Numbered from the stretch's first letter, positions 8,352-17,970 are shown. The stretch is 64,000 nucleotides of DNA from JAFKKS01 sp050187875 (GCA_050187875.1 JBFWXB010000018.1:22033-86032); one strand, 5' to 3'. Translations and numbers: made by a program. The notes: generated from the letters alone by a model not told the origin.

Positions 8352-8693
8352 CGGCCTTACTCCCCTTCGAGATACGAGGCGTCGCTTTCTTAAGACGCGG
8401 CGGTCTCGCTTGATTGCGGCTCTCCCAAGCCGCGGATCGCCGAAGGCTTTGCAGCGACCGTGCCAGATAGGAAACGTGATATTTTTCAATGAGATGAGTG
8501 TAGGCGTGCCAATTCGAGGGATGCCCGGCGGCAGATATTTCCCGGCAAGAATTGCCCCTGAAGGCGCTTCAGAAAGGTTTCGTTAACCATGTTTTCCTAG
8601 CGTGCCTTCTGCGGGGCGTGGGGCACCTGCCAAGATTCTCGTCGCTATTCGCATCGCTCGCGGGGCGGCCGCCTGAGGCGGGGCAAAATCGAA

Positions 8694-9191
8694 ATGGCAA
8701 GCAAGGCGACCGAGCCGGACAACGACGTTCCCGAGGAGGGGGCGCCGCCGAAGAAGTCAGGCAAGCTCAAGCTGATCATCATCGGCGTTGTCGCGCTTCT
8801 GCTTGTGGGTGGCGGCGGGGGCGGCGCCTATTTTTTCTTCTTCGGACATAAGGAAGAGAAGGTCGCCGCGGCGCCTGTGCCGAAGCCGCCGACATTCTTT
8901 GACTTGCCCGACGTGCTGGTGAACCTCGCCGGCAGCGGCGAGCGGGCGCAGTTTTTGAAAGCCAAGATCACGCTCGAACTCGCCGATCCGACGACCGTAG
9001 CGCAAGTGCAACCCGTCGTTCCGCGGGTGATGGACGCATTCCAACTCTTCCTGCGGCAGCTTCGACCGTCCGATCTGGAAGGATCGGCGGGCGCCTACCG
9101 GCTCAAGGAAGAGCTGACGCGGCGTGTGAACGCCGTCATCGCGCCCGGCCGCATCAACGCCGTCCTGTTCAAGGAAATGGTCGTCCAATGA
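8694..9191 (+). CDS. fliL: Flagellar basal-body protein FliL
   Basis: Inner-membrane protein that surrounds and supports the stator units. The 165-residue product has a charged cytoplasmic N-terminus, one membrane helix (about 27-52, with an unusual run of glycines) and a periplasmic domain with FDLPDVLVNLAG...RAQFLKAKITLELAD and a last helix ending VLFKEMVVQ, all typical of FliL. GAGGCGGGG precedes the ATG. The stop overlaps the fliM start by four bases. A TTAACCATG half-site resembling CtrA motifs lies about 110 bases upstream. Confidence 0.95.
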   Translation: MASKATEPDNDVPEEGAPPKKSGKLKLIIIGVVALLLVGGGGGGAYFFFFGHKEEKVAAAPVPKPPTFFDLPDVLVNLAGSGERAQFLKAKITLELADPTTVAQVQPVVPRVMDAFQLFLRQLRPSDLEGSAGAYRLKEELTRRVNAVIAPGRINAVLFKEMVVQ

Positions 9192-10387
9192 CCGAGGGCG
9201 CAGCCACGACTGCTGGGCCGGCCGATCAAGACGCCCTTGCGGCGAATTGGGATAAGGGCCTCAATGCCGTTCCCGCTGCCGACGCGCAAGGCGAGGTGGG
9301 CGTCGCGTGGACGGGTGGCGCGGACGGGAACGCGCAATACACGCCGGAGAAAGGTGGTACGGCGGGCCTCGGCGCCGAGCGCATCCTGAGCCAGGAGGAA
9401 ATCGACAGTCTTCTCGGCTTCAGCCTGTCCGACATCGCGCTCAGCGAGAATTCGGGCATCCGCGCCATCATCGACTCGGCGATGGTGTCCTACGAGCGTC
9501 TGCCGATGCTCGAGATCGTCTTCGATCGGTTCGTCCGATTGCTGACGACGTCGCTGCGCAACTTCACCTCCGACAACGTCGAAGTCTCGCTCGACCGCAT
9601 CACCTCCGTTCGCTTCGGCGACTATCTCAACTCGATCCCGCTGCCGGCGATCCTCGCCGTCTTCAAGGCGGAGGAGTGGGACAATTTCGGGCTGCTCACC
9701 GTCGACTCGAGCCTGATCTATTCGATCATCGACGTCTTGCTGGGTGGTCGACGCGGGCAGACGGCCATCCGCATCGAGGGGCGGCCTTACACGACCATCG
9801 AGTCGAATCTTGCCAAGCGCATGATCGAGCTCGTCCTGACGGACGCCGAGATGGCGTTCCGCCCGCTCTCGCCGGTCCGCTTCACGATCGATCGTCTGGA
9901 GACCAATCCTCGCTTCGCCGCGATCTCGCGTCCTGCCAACGCGGCGATCCTGGTGCGCTTGCGCATCGACATGGAGGATCGCGGCGGGACGGCGGAGCTG
10001 TTGCTTCCTTACGGCACCATCGAGCCGATCCGTGATGTCCTTCTCCAGATGTTCATGGGCGAGAAGTTCGGTCGCGATCCCATCTGGGAAGGCCATCTCG
10101 CGACCGAGATCGGCCGCGCCGAGATCGCCGTCGACGCCGTTCTTTACGAAGCCGAGATTCCGCTCAAGCAGCTCATGAATCTCAATGTCGGCGACACGCT
10201 GCCGCTCGAAATCAGGCCGGACGCGCCGGTGGCGGTGCGGTGCGGCGACATCACCTTGACCGAAGGCCATATGGGACGTGTCGGCGACCGCGTCGCGGTC
10301 CGCGTGACGAAGCCGCTGCAGCGGTCGCAGACGACATTCGCAATGTTTGAAAATGCCGATTCCTCAAAGCGCGTGGAGGTCCCGTGA
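9188..10387 (+). CDS. fliM: Flagellar motor switch protein FliM
   Basis: C-ring protein that binds phosphorylated CheY and sets motor direction or speed. The 399-residue product has the CheY-binding peptide LSQEEIDSLL at 67-76, the middle domain (about 110-280, with FSDNVEVSLDRITSVRFGDY-like segment ending in GDYLNS) and the C-terminal SpoA domain (about 300-385, LMNLNVGDTLPLEIRPD). In most FliM proteins the CheY peptide is at the very N-terminus; here a 66-residue acidic, Gly/Ala-rich leader precedes it. Coupled by ATGA overlaps to fliL and the DUF6468 gene. No fliN is adjacent. Confidence 0.96.
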   Translation: MTEGAATTAGPADQDALAANWDKGLNAVPAADAQGEVGVAWTGGADGNAQYTPEKGGTAGLGAERILSQEEIDSLLGFSLSDIALSENSGIRAIIDSAMVSYERLPMLEIVFDRFVRLLTTSLRNFTSDNVEVSLDRITSVRFGDYLNSIPLPAILAVFKAEEWDNFGLLTVDSSLIYSIIDVLLGGRRGQTAIRIEGRPYTTIESNLAKRMIELVLTDAEMAFRPLSPVRFTIDRLETNPRFAAISRPANAAILVRLRIDMEDRGGTAELLLPYGTIEPIRDVLLQMFMGEKFGRDPIWEGHLATEIGRAEIAVDAVLYEAEIPLKQLMNLNVGDTLPLEIRPDAPVAVRCGDITLTEGHMGRVGDRVAVRVTKPLQRSQTTFAMFENADSSKRVEVP

Positions 10388-10827
10388 GCAACCAGATTGG
10401 CCTGATGATCGAAGGGCTGGTCGCGATCCTTCTGATCCTGACGATCGCTTATTGCGTGATGCTCAACAGTCGCCTCAAGAAATTGAAGGCCGATGAGCAG
10501 ACGCTCAAAGCGACGATCTCCGAGCTGATCACGGCGACAGAGATCGCCGAGCGCGCGATCGGCGGTCTCAAGGTGACGGTGCAGGATTGCAATCAGACGC
10601 TCGGGCCGCGCCTCAAAAGCGCGGAGGCGATCGCAGCGGCACTCGGCCGCCAGATCGTCGCCGGGGAAGACGTCGTCAAGAAGCTGGCGCAGATCGTGGC
10701 AGTGGCGCGGCCGCTCGAGCAAGGCGCGACGATCACCGCGATCGCGCCTGAGGCCAACGCGACCGTCGCAGCGGCGCAAGCTTTTGCCGCACGCGCGCGG
10801 TTGCGCACGACCGGCCAAGCCGCATGA
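10384..10827 (+). CDS. DUF6468 membrane protein of the flagellar cluster
   Basis: A 147-residue protein with one N-terminal membrane helix (about 7-27, LMIEGLVAILLILTIAYCVM) followed by a long coiled-coil-like helix (30-105, SRLKKLKADEQTLKATISEL) and an Ala-rich tail. It matches the DUF6468 family as I remember it, found beside fliM and motE in Hyphomicrobiales flagellar loci. Function unknown. Four-base overlaps with fliM and motE make a tightly coupled operon, suggesting a motor or stator-related role. Confidence 0.85.
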   Translation: MSNQIGLMIEGLVAILLILTIAYCVMLNSRLKKLKADEQTLKATISELITATEIAERAIGGLKVTVQDCNQTLGPRLKSAEAIAAALGRQIVAGEDVVKKLAQIVAVARPLEQGATITAIAPEANATVAAAQAFAARARLRTTGQAA

Positions 10828-11774
10828 TCCAAATCGCGCGCGGCATTCGCCTCCTGCCCGTCGTCCTGTTCGCGACGGCGAGCTTGCTGGCGCTCAAGAC
10901 CGCGGCGATCGTCAGCGGCACCGGCTATATCATCGCGGGGCCGCAACGCGCTTACGCCACAGGCACGAAAGACGACCGTCTCGCGCCCGCAGCGCAGGGG
11001 CGGGATGCCGCCGCGGTCCGCGTGGCGCAGGCAAAATATCCTGCCGTGAAGCCCGCGGGCACGCGCTCCTGGGCGCAGGAGATGCTCGGCTATCCCGACA
11101 TCACGGGCTCGGTCGGCGCGAGCAAGCCGGCGGCCGCAAAGGAGGGCGAACCCGCCGGTCATGGCGCGGAGGGCGGCGCCAAGCGTGGCGACAAGGAGCC
11201 CTCGAAGGCGCAAGGCGAGGCCCCGGGCGCCGCTCCTCCCGCCGCCGCCGCCGCGGCAAAGGCACCGCCGCCGCCACCGGAGGCAAAGCCGAACAACTTC
11301 ACCAGCGACAAGCCCGTCATGTCGACGGGCGAACGGACCTTGCTCGAACAATTGCAGGAGCGCCGGAAGGAACTGGAGGCGCGCAACCGCGACCTCGACA
11401 TCCGTGAAGGCTTGCTTAAGACGGCCGAGCAGCGCATCGAGGCGCGCCTCGAGGAGCTCAAAGAGCTCGAGATGAAGATGGATGCTGCCGCCGCCAAGAA
11501 GGACGAGGCGGAGGCTGCGCGCCTCAAGGGCCTCGTCACCATGTACGAGAACATGAAGCCGAAAGACGCGGCGAAGATCTTCGACCGCCTCGACATGAGA
11601 ATCCTGCTCGACGTCGCGACGCAGATCAATCCGCGGAAGATGTCGGACATCCTGGCGGCGATGTCGACCGAGGCGGCCGAGCGGCTGACCGTTGAGCTGG
11701 CGTCACGGGGCGGCGATGGCCGCTCGCCGAGCGCCGCCGACCTTCCCAAGATCGAGGGGCGTCCCCGGACCTGA
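10824..11774 (+). CDS. motE: MotE-like periplasmic motility protein
   Basis: In Sinorhizobium MotE is a periplasmic chaperone for the stator partner MotC. This 316-residue product has an N-terminal signal/anchor (about 10-30), an Ala/Pro/Lys-rich linker (100-155), a coiled coil (165-235, LLEQLQERRKELEARNRDLD) and a C-terminal MgtE-N-like domain with MYENMKPKDAAKIFDRLDMR and NPRKMSDILAAMSTEAAERL. Last gene of fliL-fliM-DUF6468-motE. MotC itself is not in the window, so partner identity is inferred. Confidence 0.85.
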   Translation: MIQIARGIRLLPVVLFATASLLALKTAAIVSGTGYIIAGPQRAYATGTKDDRLAPAAQGRDAAAVRVAQAKYPAVKPAGTRSWAQEMLGYPDITGSVGASKPAAAKEGEPAGHGAEGGAKRGDKEPSKAQGEAPGAAPPAAAAAAKAPPPPPEAKPNNFTSDKPVMSTGERTLLEQLQERRKELEARNRDLDIREGLLKTAEQRIEARLEELKELEMKMDAAAAKKDEAEAARLKGLVTMYENMKPKDAAKIFDRLDMRILLDVATQINPRKMSDILAAMSTEAAERLTVELASRGGDGRSPSAADLPKIEGRPRT

Positions 11775-11778
11775 CGGG

Positions 11779-11793
11779 TTAAGCCGGCATTAA
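11779..11793 (+). promoter_or_regulatory. Exact CtrA box before the TPR gene
   Basis: A perfect TTAA-N7-TTAA (TTAAGCCGGCATTAA) starting four bases after the motE stop and 71 bases before the TPR-protein ATG. A seven-base-pair hairpin (TGACGGC/GCCGTCA) lies between box and gene. Strongly suggests direct CtrA control; binding is not shown. Confidence 0.65.
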
Positions 11794-11863
11794 AGCCCGC
11801 CACCTATGGTGGGGCTTCCGGCGTGACGGCTTCGCGCCGTCAGACCCGCACAGGACGTCCGGG

Positions 11864-14800
11864 ATGACCGGTTTCAAGCGATTTGGCAGAAGCGGCAGCG
11901 CGTGCGTTCGTCTTGCGCTCGGCGCTGCGCTTTTCGTTCTGCCGCCGGGCATCGCGCCTTTGGCCGCCGCGCCGGCCGAAGGCCAAGCCAGCATCGCCGT
12001 GAAGGACGGCTTCGCACGCCTCGTTTTCGACCTGGCGGAAGCGGCCGACGCCAATGTCAGGTTGTCCGGGAATGTGCTGATCGTCACGTTCCGCCAGCCG
12101 GTGTATGTCCCGGTCGAGCGGCTTGCGGCGTCCGCGCCGGACTATGTCACCGTCGCGCGGCTCGACCCGGACGGCCGCGCGGTCCGCCTTGGTCTCAAGC
12201 AGAAGGTGACGCTGCAGACGACGCCCGCCGGCGACCGCCTCTATGTCGATCTCTTGCCGGAGGCATGGCAGGGGCCGCCGCCGGCCTTGCCACGCGACGT
12301 CGTGCAGGCCTTGACGAACCGGCTGCGCGACGCCGAGCGCAAGTTGAAGCAGACGACCTTCGCGAGCGCGAGCCAGCCCGGAACCCGACAGGCATGGCCG
12401 CCGGTGAAGGTCAGGGTCGCAACGACGCCGACGTTCACCCGCTATGTCTTCGACCTTCCGGGCGACGTCGCAGTGATGAGCGAGCGGCGGCAGGATGAGA
12501 TGGCGTTGTCCTTCGACGCGCCTCTCACCCTCGACCTTGCGGACGCCAAGGCGGCGATGCCGCCAACCGTTGCCGCAATCGAATCGAAGACCGAGGCAAC
12601 GAAAGCGACGGCGCGTTTCGATCTCATCGGTCGTGTCGATGTCCGCACCTTTCGCGAGAACAACGCGTTTGTCATGGACGTCACGGCCGTCGAGCCGGCG
12701 AACAGTGCGACGCCGATCGGCGGCGACGAGCCGCCGAAAGCTTATGTTCCGCCGGCGCTCGCTCCCGCGCGCTCCGGCGATGCGACGCCGCGGGACATCG
12801 AAGAGAAGCCGAAAGTCGCCGCAAGCGCTTCCGTGAAACCTGCGTCGCCGGCCTTTGACGACTCGGTCCCCCCGGTTCCGGTCGCCGCGTCGGCGACACC
12901 TTCGCCGGCTGCCCAGCGCATTCCAGCATCGCCATCCGCTCCCGAAAAGCCGAAGGCGACGGCGCCCGTCGTTGCAACCCTGATGCAGCAGGCGGAGACG
13001 CTGCGTCTCGTTTTTCCGTTTCGCGAAGCGACGCCGGCCGCCGTCTTTCGGCGCGCCGACACGTTATGGCTCGTGTTCGACTCGGCCGCGCCGCTCGATG
13101 TCTCGTCCATTCGCGGCGCTGCGGGGAACGTCATCGGCGACATCGATGTGACGCGCTCCGCGGGCGGACAGGTCGTCCGTCTGAAGCTCGCCCGGCCGCG
13201 GCTTTCGAGCTTGAGTGCGGACGATTCAAGTTGGGTCGTGACGCTCGGCGAAACGGTTCTCGAGCCGACGAAGGCGCTCGGCATAACGCGCAATGAAGGC
13301 AGTGCGTCGCGAGTCAGCCTCTCCATTCCGTTCGATCATCCGGCAACCTTGCACCGGATTGCCGATCCGGATGTCGGTGACAAGCTGCTCGTCGTGACGG
13401 CGCTTGGTCCCGCGCGTGGATTTTTGCGGGGACAAGACTTCGTGGAGCTTCGCGCGCTGTCGTCGACGCATGGAGTCGTGATTGCGCCGCTCGCCGATGA
13501 TCTTTCGGTCGCGCTCGAGCCTGGTAAGATTGTGCTGTCGCGCCCCTCGGGCCTGCTGTTGACGGCGGCGGCGGAGGCCGGCGCGCAGAACGCATCGGCG
13601 CGGCCGTTCGATGCTTCGACATGGGACGCTGACCGGCAGGCGGAATTCGTCGCGCGGCAATCGGCGCTCGTTCAGGCCGCGGCCGATGCGCCGCCTGAGA
13701 AGCGCGCCGATGCGAGGATCGGGCTCGCGCGATTTTATCTCGCGCGCGAAATGTACCCGGAGGCACGAGCGATCCTCGACGTGACGCTGGCCGACGCTGC
13801 GCCGGATGACGATGCGATTCCGGCCGCGATGGTTCTGCGCAGCATTGCGGCGCTGATGTCCGGCGACGGCAAGCAGGCGCTGAAGGATCTCTCGAATCCT
13901 CTCGTCGGCAACGCTCACCATGCCGCGCTGTGGCGCGCGATCGCCAAGGCGCGCGAAGGCCGATGGGCCGAGGCGAATAGGGGCTTGCAATCCGTCGAAG
14001 CGGCATCAGCCGATCTCCCCGTCGAACTGCAGCGCGTCGCGCTCGAGGAAGCCGTGCGCGCGTCGCTCGCTGTCGGCGATGTTGCAGGAGCCGCGCGCCG
14101 CTTGAACGAGTTCGACGGCATCGGCGTGCCGGACGACTTGAAAGCGACCCTTTCCGTTTTGAACGGGCGTGCGGCCGAGGCGGCGGGCCGCCCGAACGAC
14201 GCCATTGTCGCCTACCATGCCGCGCGTGGCGACTCGCCGGTCAGCGCTTCGGCGGCACAAGGTGCGCTGCGCGAGATCGCGCTTCGCTATCGAGTCAAGG
14301 AACTTAGCCGTCCGGCCGCGATCGACGCGCTGGAACAGCTGACTGCGGCCTGGCGCGGCGATGAGACCGAAAACGAAGCCTTGCAACTGTTGGCGCGTCT
14401 TTACGGGGAGGAGGGGCGCTATCGCGACAGCTTTCAGGCGGTGCGCGTCGCGCTCACGGCTTACACCGACACCGATCTGACCCGCAGCGCGCAGGAGACG
14501 GCGTCGGCGCTCTTTGAGTCCATTTTTCTCGGCGAGCGGGGCGAGGCCCTGGCGCCGCTCGATGCGCTGGCCTTGTTCTACGACTTCAATGGGCTCACCC
14601 CGATTGGCCGCCGCGGCGACGAGATGATCCGACGTCTCGCCGAACGCCTGGTGTCGGTCGATCTGCTGCCCCAGGCGGCGCTGCTCCTTCAGCATCAGGT
14701 GGACAATCGCCTGCAAGGCGCCGCGCGCGCGCAGGTCGCGACGCGCCTTGCCACCATCTATCTCATGGATCGCAAACCGGACCGCACCTTACAGGTCTTG

Positions 14801-15385
14801 CGCAGCACGCGTGTGACTGACCTGCCGAACGAGTGGCGTAGCCCCCGCCTGATGATCGAGGCGCGCGCCTTGGCCGAGACCGGGCGCCAGGCGCTCGCGC
14901 TCGAGGTCATTGCGATGCTCAAGGGAAACGACGTCGATCGGTTGCGCGCCGACATCGAATGGAGCGCGCGCAACTGGCGCGGCGCGGCGGAGCAGATCGA
15001 ACGGATGTATGGCGAGCGCTGGCGTGACGCAAAGCCGCTCGACGCGAGCGAGCGGGCCGATATCCTGCGTGCGGCCGTCGGCTATGCGCTGGCCGGAGAA
15101 ATGCTGAGTCTCGATCGCTTCCGCCAGAAATATCTCGCGCTGATGAATGCGGCGCCCGAGAAGCGGATGTTCGATGTCGTGACGTCGCCGATGAGTGCGC
15201 GCGCCGAGTTCCAACAGGTTGCCAAGAAGATCTCGACGGCCGACACGCTGAGCGCGTTCCTGCGCGACCTCAATACGCGCTACGCCGATCGCAACGCGTT
15301 GCCTGCGACCTCCGGACAGGCCGTGGGCGCGCAGGCCGACGCGCCGGCACCGCCGAAGCCGAGCCCGCCACCGCCGGCGTCATGA
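11864..15385 (+). CDS. Very large periplasmic TPR protein of the flagellar cluster
   Basis: A 1173-residue secreted protein of unknown function. A signal peptide covers about 1-35 (LALGAALFVLPPGIAPLAAA). Residues 40-270 hold beta-rich repeats of the type GFARLVFDLAEAADANVRLS and TFTRYVFDLPGDVAV, resembling AMIN-like wall- or ring-binding modules. A Pro/Ala-rich linker (270-370) is followed by another beta segment (370-540), then a helical array of TPR-like units from about 590 to 1130 (RIGLARFYLAREMYPEARAI, LARLYGEEGRYRDSFQAVRV). The end is Pro/Ala-rich. It follows motE and has its own perfect CtrA box, so a role in motor or envelope scaffolding is likely but unproven. Confidence 0.85.
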   Translation: MTGFKRFGRSGSACVRLALGAALFVLPPGIAPLAAAPAEGQASIAVKDGFARLVFDLAEAADANVRLSGNVLIVTFRQPVYVPVERLAASAPDYVTVARLDPDGRAVRLGLKQKVTLQTTPAGDRLYVDLLPEAWQGPPPALPRDVVQALTNRLRDAERKLKQTTFASASQPGTRQAWPPVKVRVATTPTFTRYVFDLPGDVAVMSERRQDEMALSFDAPLTLDLADAKAAMPPTVAAIESKTEATKATARFDLIGRVDVRTFRENNAFVMDVTAVEPANSATPIGGDEPPKAYVPPALAPARSGDATPRDIEEKPKVAASASVKPASPAFDDSVPPVPVAASATPSPAAQRIPASPSAPEKPKATAPVVATLMQQAETLRLVFPFREATPAAVFRRADTLWLVFDSAAPLDVSSIRGAAGNVIGDIDVTRSAGGQVVRLKLARPRLSSLSADDSSWVVTLGETVLEPTKALGITRNEGSASRVSLSIPFDHPATLHRIADPDVGDKLLVVTALGPARGFLRGQDFVELRALSSTHGVVIAPLADDLSVALEPGKIVLSRPSGLLLTAAAEAGAQNASARPFDASTWDADRQAEFVARQSALVQAAADAPPEKRADARIGLARFYLAREMYPEARAILDVTLADAAPDDDAIPAAMVLRSIAALMSGDGKQALKDLSNPLVGNAHHAALWRAIAKAREGRWAEANRGLQSVEAASADLPVELQRVALEEAVRASLAVGDVAGAARRLNEFDGIGVPDDLKATLSVLNGRAAEAAGRPNDAIVAYHAARGDSPVSASAAQGALREIALRYRVKELSRPAAIDALEQLTAAWRGDETENEALQLLARLYGEEGRYRDSFQAVRVALTAYTDTDLTRSAQETASALFESIFLGERGEALAPLDALALFYDFNGLTPIGRRGDEMIRRLAERLVSVDLLPQAALLLQHQVDNRLQGAARAQVATRLATIYLMDRKPDRTLQVLRSTRVTDLPNEWRSPRLMIEARALAETGRQALALEVIAMLKGNDVDRLRADIEWSARNWRGAAEQIERMYGERWRDAKPLDASERADILRAAVGYALAGEMLSLDRFRQKYLALMNAAPEKRMFDVVTSPMSARAEFQQVAKKISTADTLSAFLRDLNTRYADRNALPATSGQAVGAQADAPAPPKPSPPPPAS

Positions 15386-15550
15386 CGGCACAGGTTGGTT
15401 GATTTGGGCCGGTTCGGGCGCCGTTGCTGGCAAGAATCTTGCGACCAACGGGGTCGAACGGGGCGCCGCGCGGCTGATGTTCCAAATTAAGCCAGCGGTT
15501 CAGGCGTGCCCACAGGACGGCCACATAGACCGTCCGCACTGAGGTTCCCG

Positions 15551-16552
15551 ATGGACGCGTCCAAAACATTGCCTTTAAGCCCAACGACGGCCGTTATCGT
15601 TGCGACACGTGGCCGCCCGAAGATCGTCAAGACGCTGGTCGGGCGCCTTTCGGAGCAGAGCCGCCCGCCGGAGCACATCTTCATCATTGGCACGGCGCCG
15701 GAGGATGTCTCAGAATTGGACGTCGCGGCGGCCGGAATGACTATCCACATTGGCCGCCCAGGCTCGGCGTTGCAACGCAACGATGGGCTCGCGCTCGCCG
15801 GCTCCCGGTTTTCCCACATCGTGTTCTTCGACGATGATTTCGTCCCATCCCGTTTCTGGATCGAGGAAATGGCTGCCCTCTTTCAAGCGAGACCCGACGT
15901 TGCCGGGCTTACGGGCTTCGTTCTTGCGGATGGGGCATCGGGCGCGGGAATTGAACTTGCCGATGCGTTGGTGATGGTCGAGCGGCGGGATTGCGAGCGG
16001 GCTGCCAAGACAGCGCTGCAGGACGATGTCGGGTTCGGCGGAAATATCGGATGCAACATGGCGTTCCGCTATTCTTCCATTCGCAACCTGCGGTTCGACG
16101 AACGCTTGCCGGGTTATGCTTGGCTCGAGGACGCCGATTTCCGAGGTCAGGCGCTCCGGCAGGGAAGGTTTGTTCGCACCGAAGCGCTGTGGGGCGTCCA
16201 TCTCGGTCACAAATTGGGACGCGCGCGCGGAATTCCGCTCGGCTATTCGCAGATTGCGAACGCAGTCTATCTGGCGAAGAAAGGCACCGTTCCCGCCCCC
16301 TATCTCGCGCAATTGGCGCTCAAGAATGTGCTGGGCAATATCATCCGCTCCATTCGACCGGAGCCGTTCATCGATCGCCGGGGCCGGCTTCGCGGAAACA
16401 TGCTCGCGCTTGCGGATCTGCTGCGGGGCCGGATTGCACCCGAGCACATCCTGATGCTCAACGAGCGGCTGTCTGATCCCAGCGGGCCGCCTGAACTTCG
16501 CCGCAAGCTGTTGCCTCCGCTGCATCCGGCGATGGACCGGAAGGTCGAATGA
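15551..16552 (+). CDS. Family 2 glycosyltransferase
   Basis: Predicted GT-A fold glycosyltransferase of 333 residues that would transfer a sugar from a nucleotide donor. Visible motifs: start strand TTAVIVATRGRPKIVKTLV, donor/metal motif HIVFFDDDFVPSRFW (DDD at about 96-98), and an acceptor-side LEDADFRGQALRQG (ED-type motif). ATG 15551 with GAGGT upstream was chosen over a GTG at 15506. It overlaps the flippase gene by four bases, forming a two-gene polysaccharide unit set inside the flagellar region. Acceptor and product unknown. Confidence 0.88.
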   Translation: MDASKTLPLSPTTAVIVATRGRPKIVKTLVGRLSEQSRPPEHIFIIGTAPEDVSELDVAAAGMTIHIGRPGSALQRNDGLALAGSRFSHIVFFDDDFVPSRFWIEEMAALFQARPDVAGLTGFVLADGASGAGIELADALVMVERRDCERAAKTALQDDVGFGGNIGCNMAFRYSSIRNLRFDERLPGYAWLEDADFRGQALRQGRFVRTEALWGVHLGHKLGRARGIPLGYSQIANAVYLAKKGTVPAPYLAQLALKNVLGNIIRSIRPEPFIDRRGRLRGNMLALADLLRGRIAPEHILMLNERLSDPSGPPELRRKLLPPLHPAMDRKVE

Positions 16553-17970
16553 ATTCCGCATCGGCGCATCCGCTCGCAAAGACGCTACGAAATGTCCTCA
16601 TGCGGCTTGCAACACACCGCGATCTCTATGCCGTGTGCAGGAGCGCGGCGCAGGTCTTTGCCATTCGATTTGTCGGAGCCGGACTGACCTACGCGTCCAT
16701 GGTTTTCTTGGCGCGCTGGCTCGGGCCGTTCGACTTCGGCATCTACGCCTACGTGTTTGTCATCGTGGCGTTGCTTGGGCTTGCGCTGTCGCTCGGCTTC
16801 AGCTCCTCGGCGCTGCGCTTTGTCTCCGATTACCTCGCGCGCGGAAAATGGCGGCGGCTGATCGGCTTCCTTGTGCAAAGCTACGGCATCGTGCTGAGCG
16901 TTAGCGTTCTCGGAGGGCTGTTGGGGATTGCTGTGGTCGTTGCGCTCCGCGCGAGGATCGAGCCGCACTATGCCGCGCCGCTGATGGTGGGAATGCTGTG
17001 CGTGCCGCTCTGGGCATTATTGAACCAGAGCGAGGCGACGGCGCGCGCCTTCGGCTGCATGCATCTGGCCTACATCCCCGGCTACATCGTGCGCCCGCTA
17101 GCGCTGATGATGTTTGTCGGTGGCGCGTTCTTCTTGCACGGAATGGTCGGTGCGTCGGGTGCCGTCTGGGGCATGTTCGGCGCCTGCTCGATCGCGGCGC
17201 TGAGCCAGGCGCTGCTCCTGACCGTTCACGTCCGTCGGCGCGTGACGCGCCCGGCGGCGCGTCATTGCCATACGCGCCATTGGCTTGCGATTTCGCTCGG
17301 CTTCCTGATGGTCGACGGCTTTCGAATGTTGCTCGACAATGCCGACGTTCTGATGATCGGCCGGTTTCTCGATCCCGACAGCGTCGCGGTCTACTTTGCG
17401 GTCATCCGCACGGCTGGCTTGGTCACCTTTGTTTCGTTCTCAATGATTGCGCTTGCGGTGCCGAAATTCGCCAAGATTCACCGCACAGGCACGCGCGCAG
17501 AGATGCAGCGATTCGTGTCCGGCATCACTCAATTGATGTTCTGGCCTTCGCTTCTTGCCGCGCTTGCGCTTGCATTGGCGGGGCCGTGGGTGCTCGCGCT
17601 GTTCGGAGCGGCCTTCGGCGTCGGCTACCCGACGATGCTGGTGGTGCTGGGAGGGCTTGTGCTGCGCTCTGCGACCGGACCCGTCGAGCACCTGCTTAAC
17701 ATGACTGGCCATCACGGCGATACGCTGCGTGTTTACGCTGTCTGCGCCGTGCTCAATGTCGCGCTGAATATGGCGTTGATCCCTGCGCTCGGCATTCTTG
17801 GCGCGGCAATCGCGACCAATGCGGCGATCCTCACCTGCAATATCTGGCTGTTCATCCTCGTCCGAAAGCGGCTCGGCGTGAATGCATTCGTGGTTCCGCT
17901 TGCGACGGTCCGACAGCGCAGCTCGAACACCGGCGAGGAATGCCGCGGCGCTCAACGCGTTACCGGTTAG
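16549..17970 (+). CDS. Polysaccharide flippase (Wzx/PST-type, MOP superfamily)
   Basis: A 473-residue integral membrane protein with about twelve to fourteen predicted helices starting near residue 33 (AQVFAIRFVGAGLTYASMVF, then ARWLGPFDFGIYAYVFVI, the typical Wzx/RfbX opening). Such proteins move lipid-linked glycans to the periplasmic side of the inner membrane. Translationally coupled to the glycosyltransferase before it, so both probably act on one surface glycan. Convergent with fliP, 49 bases away. Substrate cannot be read from sequence. Confidence 0.88.
   Translation: MNSASAHPLAKTLRNVLMRLATHRDLYAVCRSAAQVFAIRFVGAGLTYASMVFLARWLGPFDFGIYAYVFVIVALLGLALSLGFSSSALRFVSDYLARGKWRRLIGFLVQSYGIVLSVSVLGGLLGIAVVVALRARIEPHYAAPLMVGMLCVPLWALLNQSEATARAFGCMHLAYIPGYIVRPLALMMFVGGAFFLHGMVGASGAVWGMFGACSIAALSQALLLTVHVRRRVTRPAARHCHTRHWLAISLGFLMVDGFRMLLDNADVLMIGRFLDPDSVAVYFAVIRTAGLVTFVSFSMIALAVPKFAKIHRTGTRAEMQRFVSGITQLMFWPSLLAALALALAGPWVLALFGAAFGVGYPTMLVVLGGLVLRSATGPVEHLLNMTGHHGDTLRVYAVCAVLNVALNMALIPALGILGAAIATNAAILTCNIWLFILVRKRLGVNAFVVPLATVRQRSSNTGEECRGAQRVTG

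Noticed and set aside
8583..8597. TTAACCATG motif before fliL as a full CtrA box
   Set aside because: The second half (TTCC) has two mismatches; only a half-site is present, so it is not listed as a regulatory feature.
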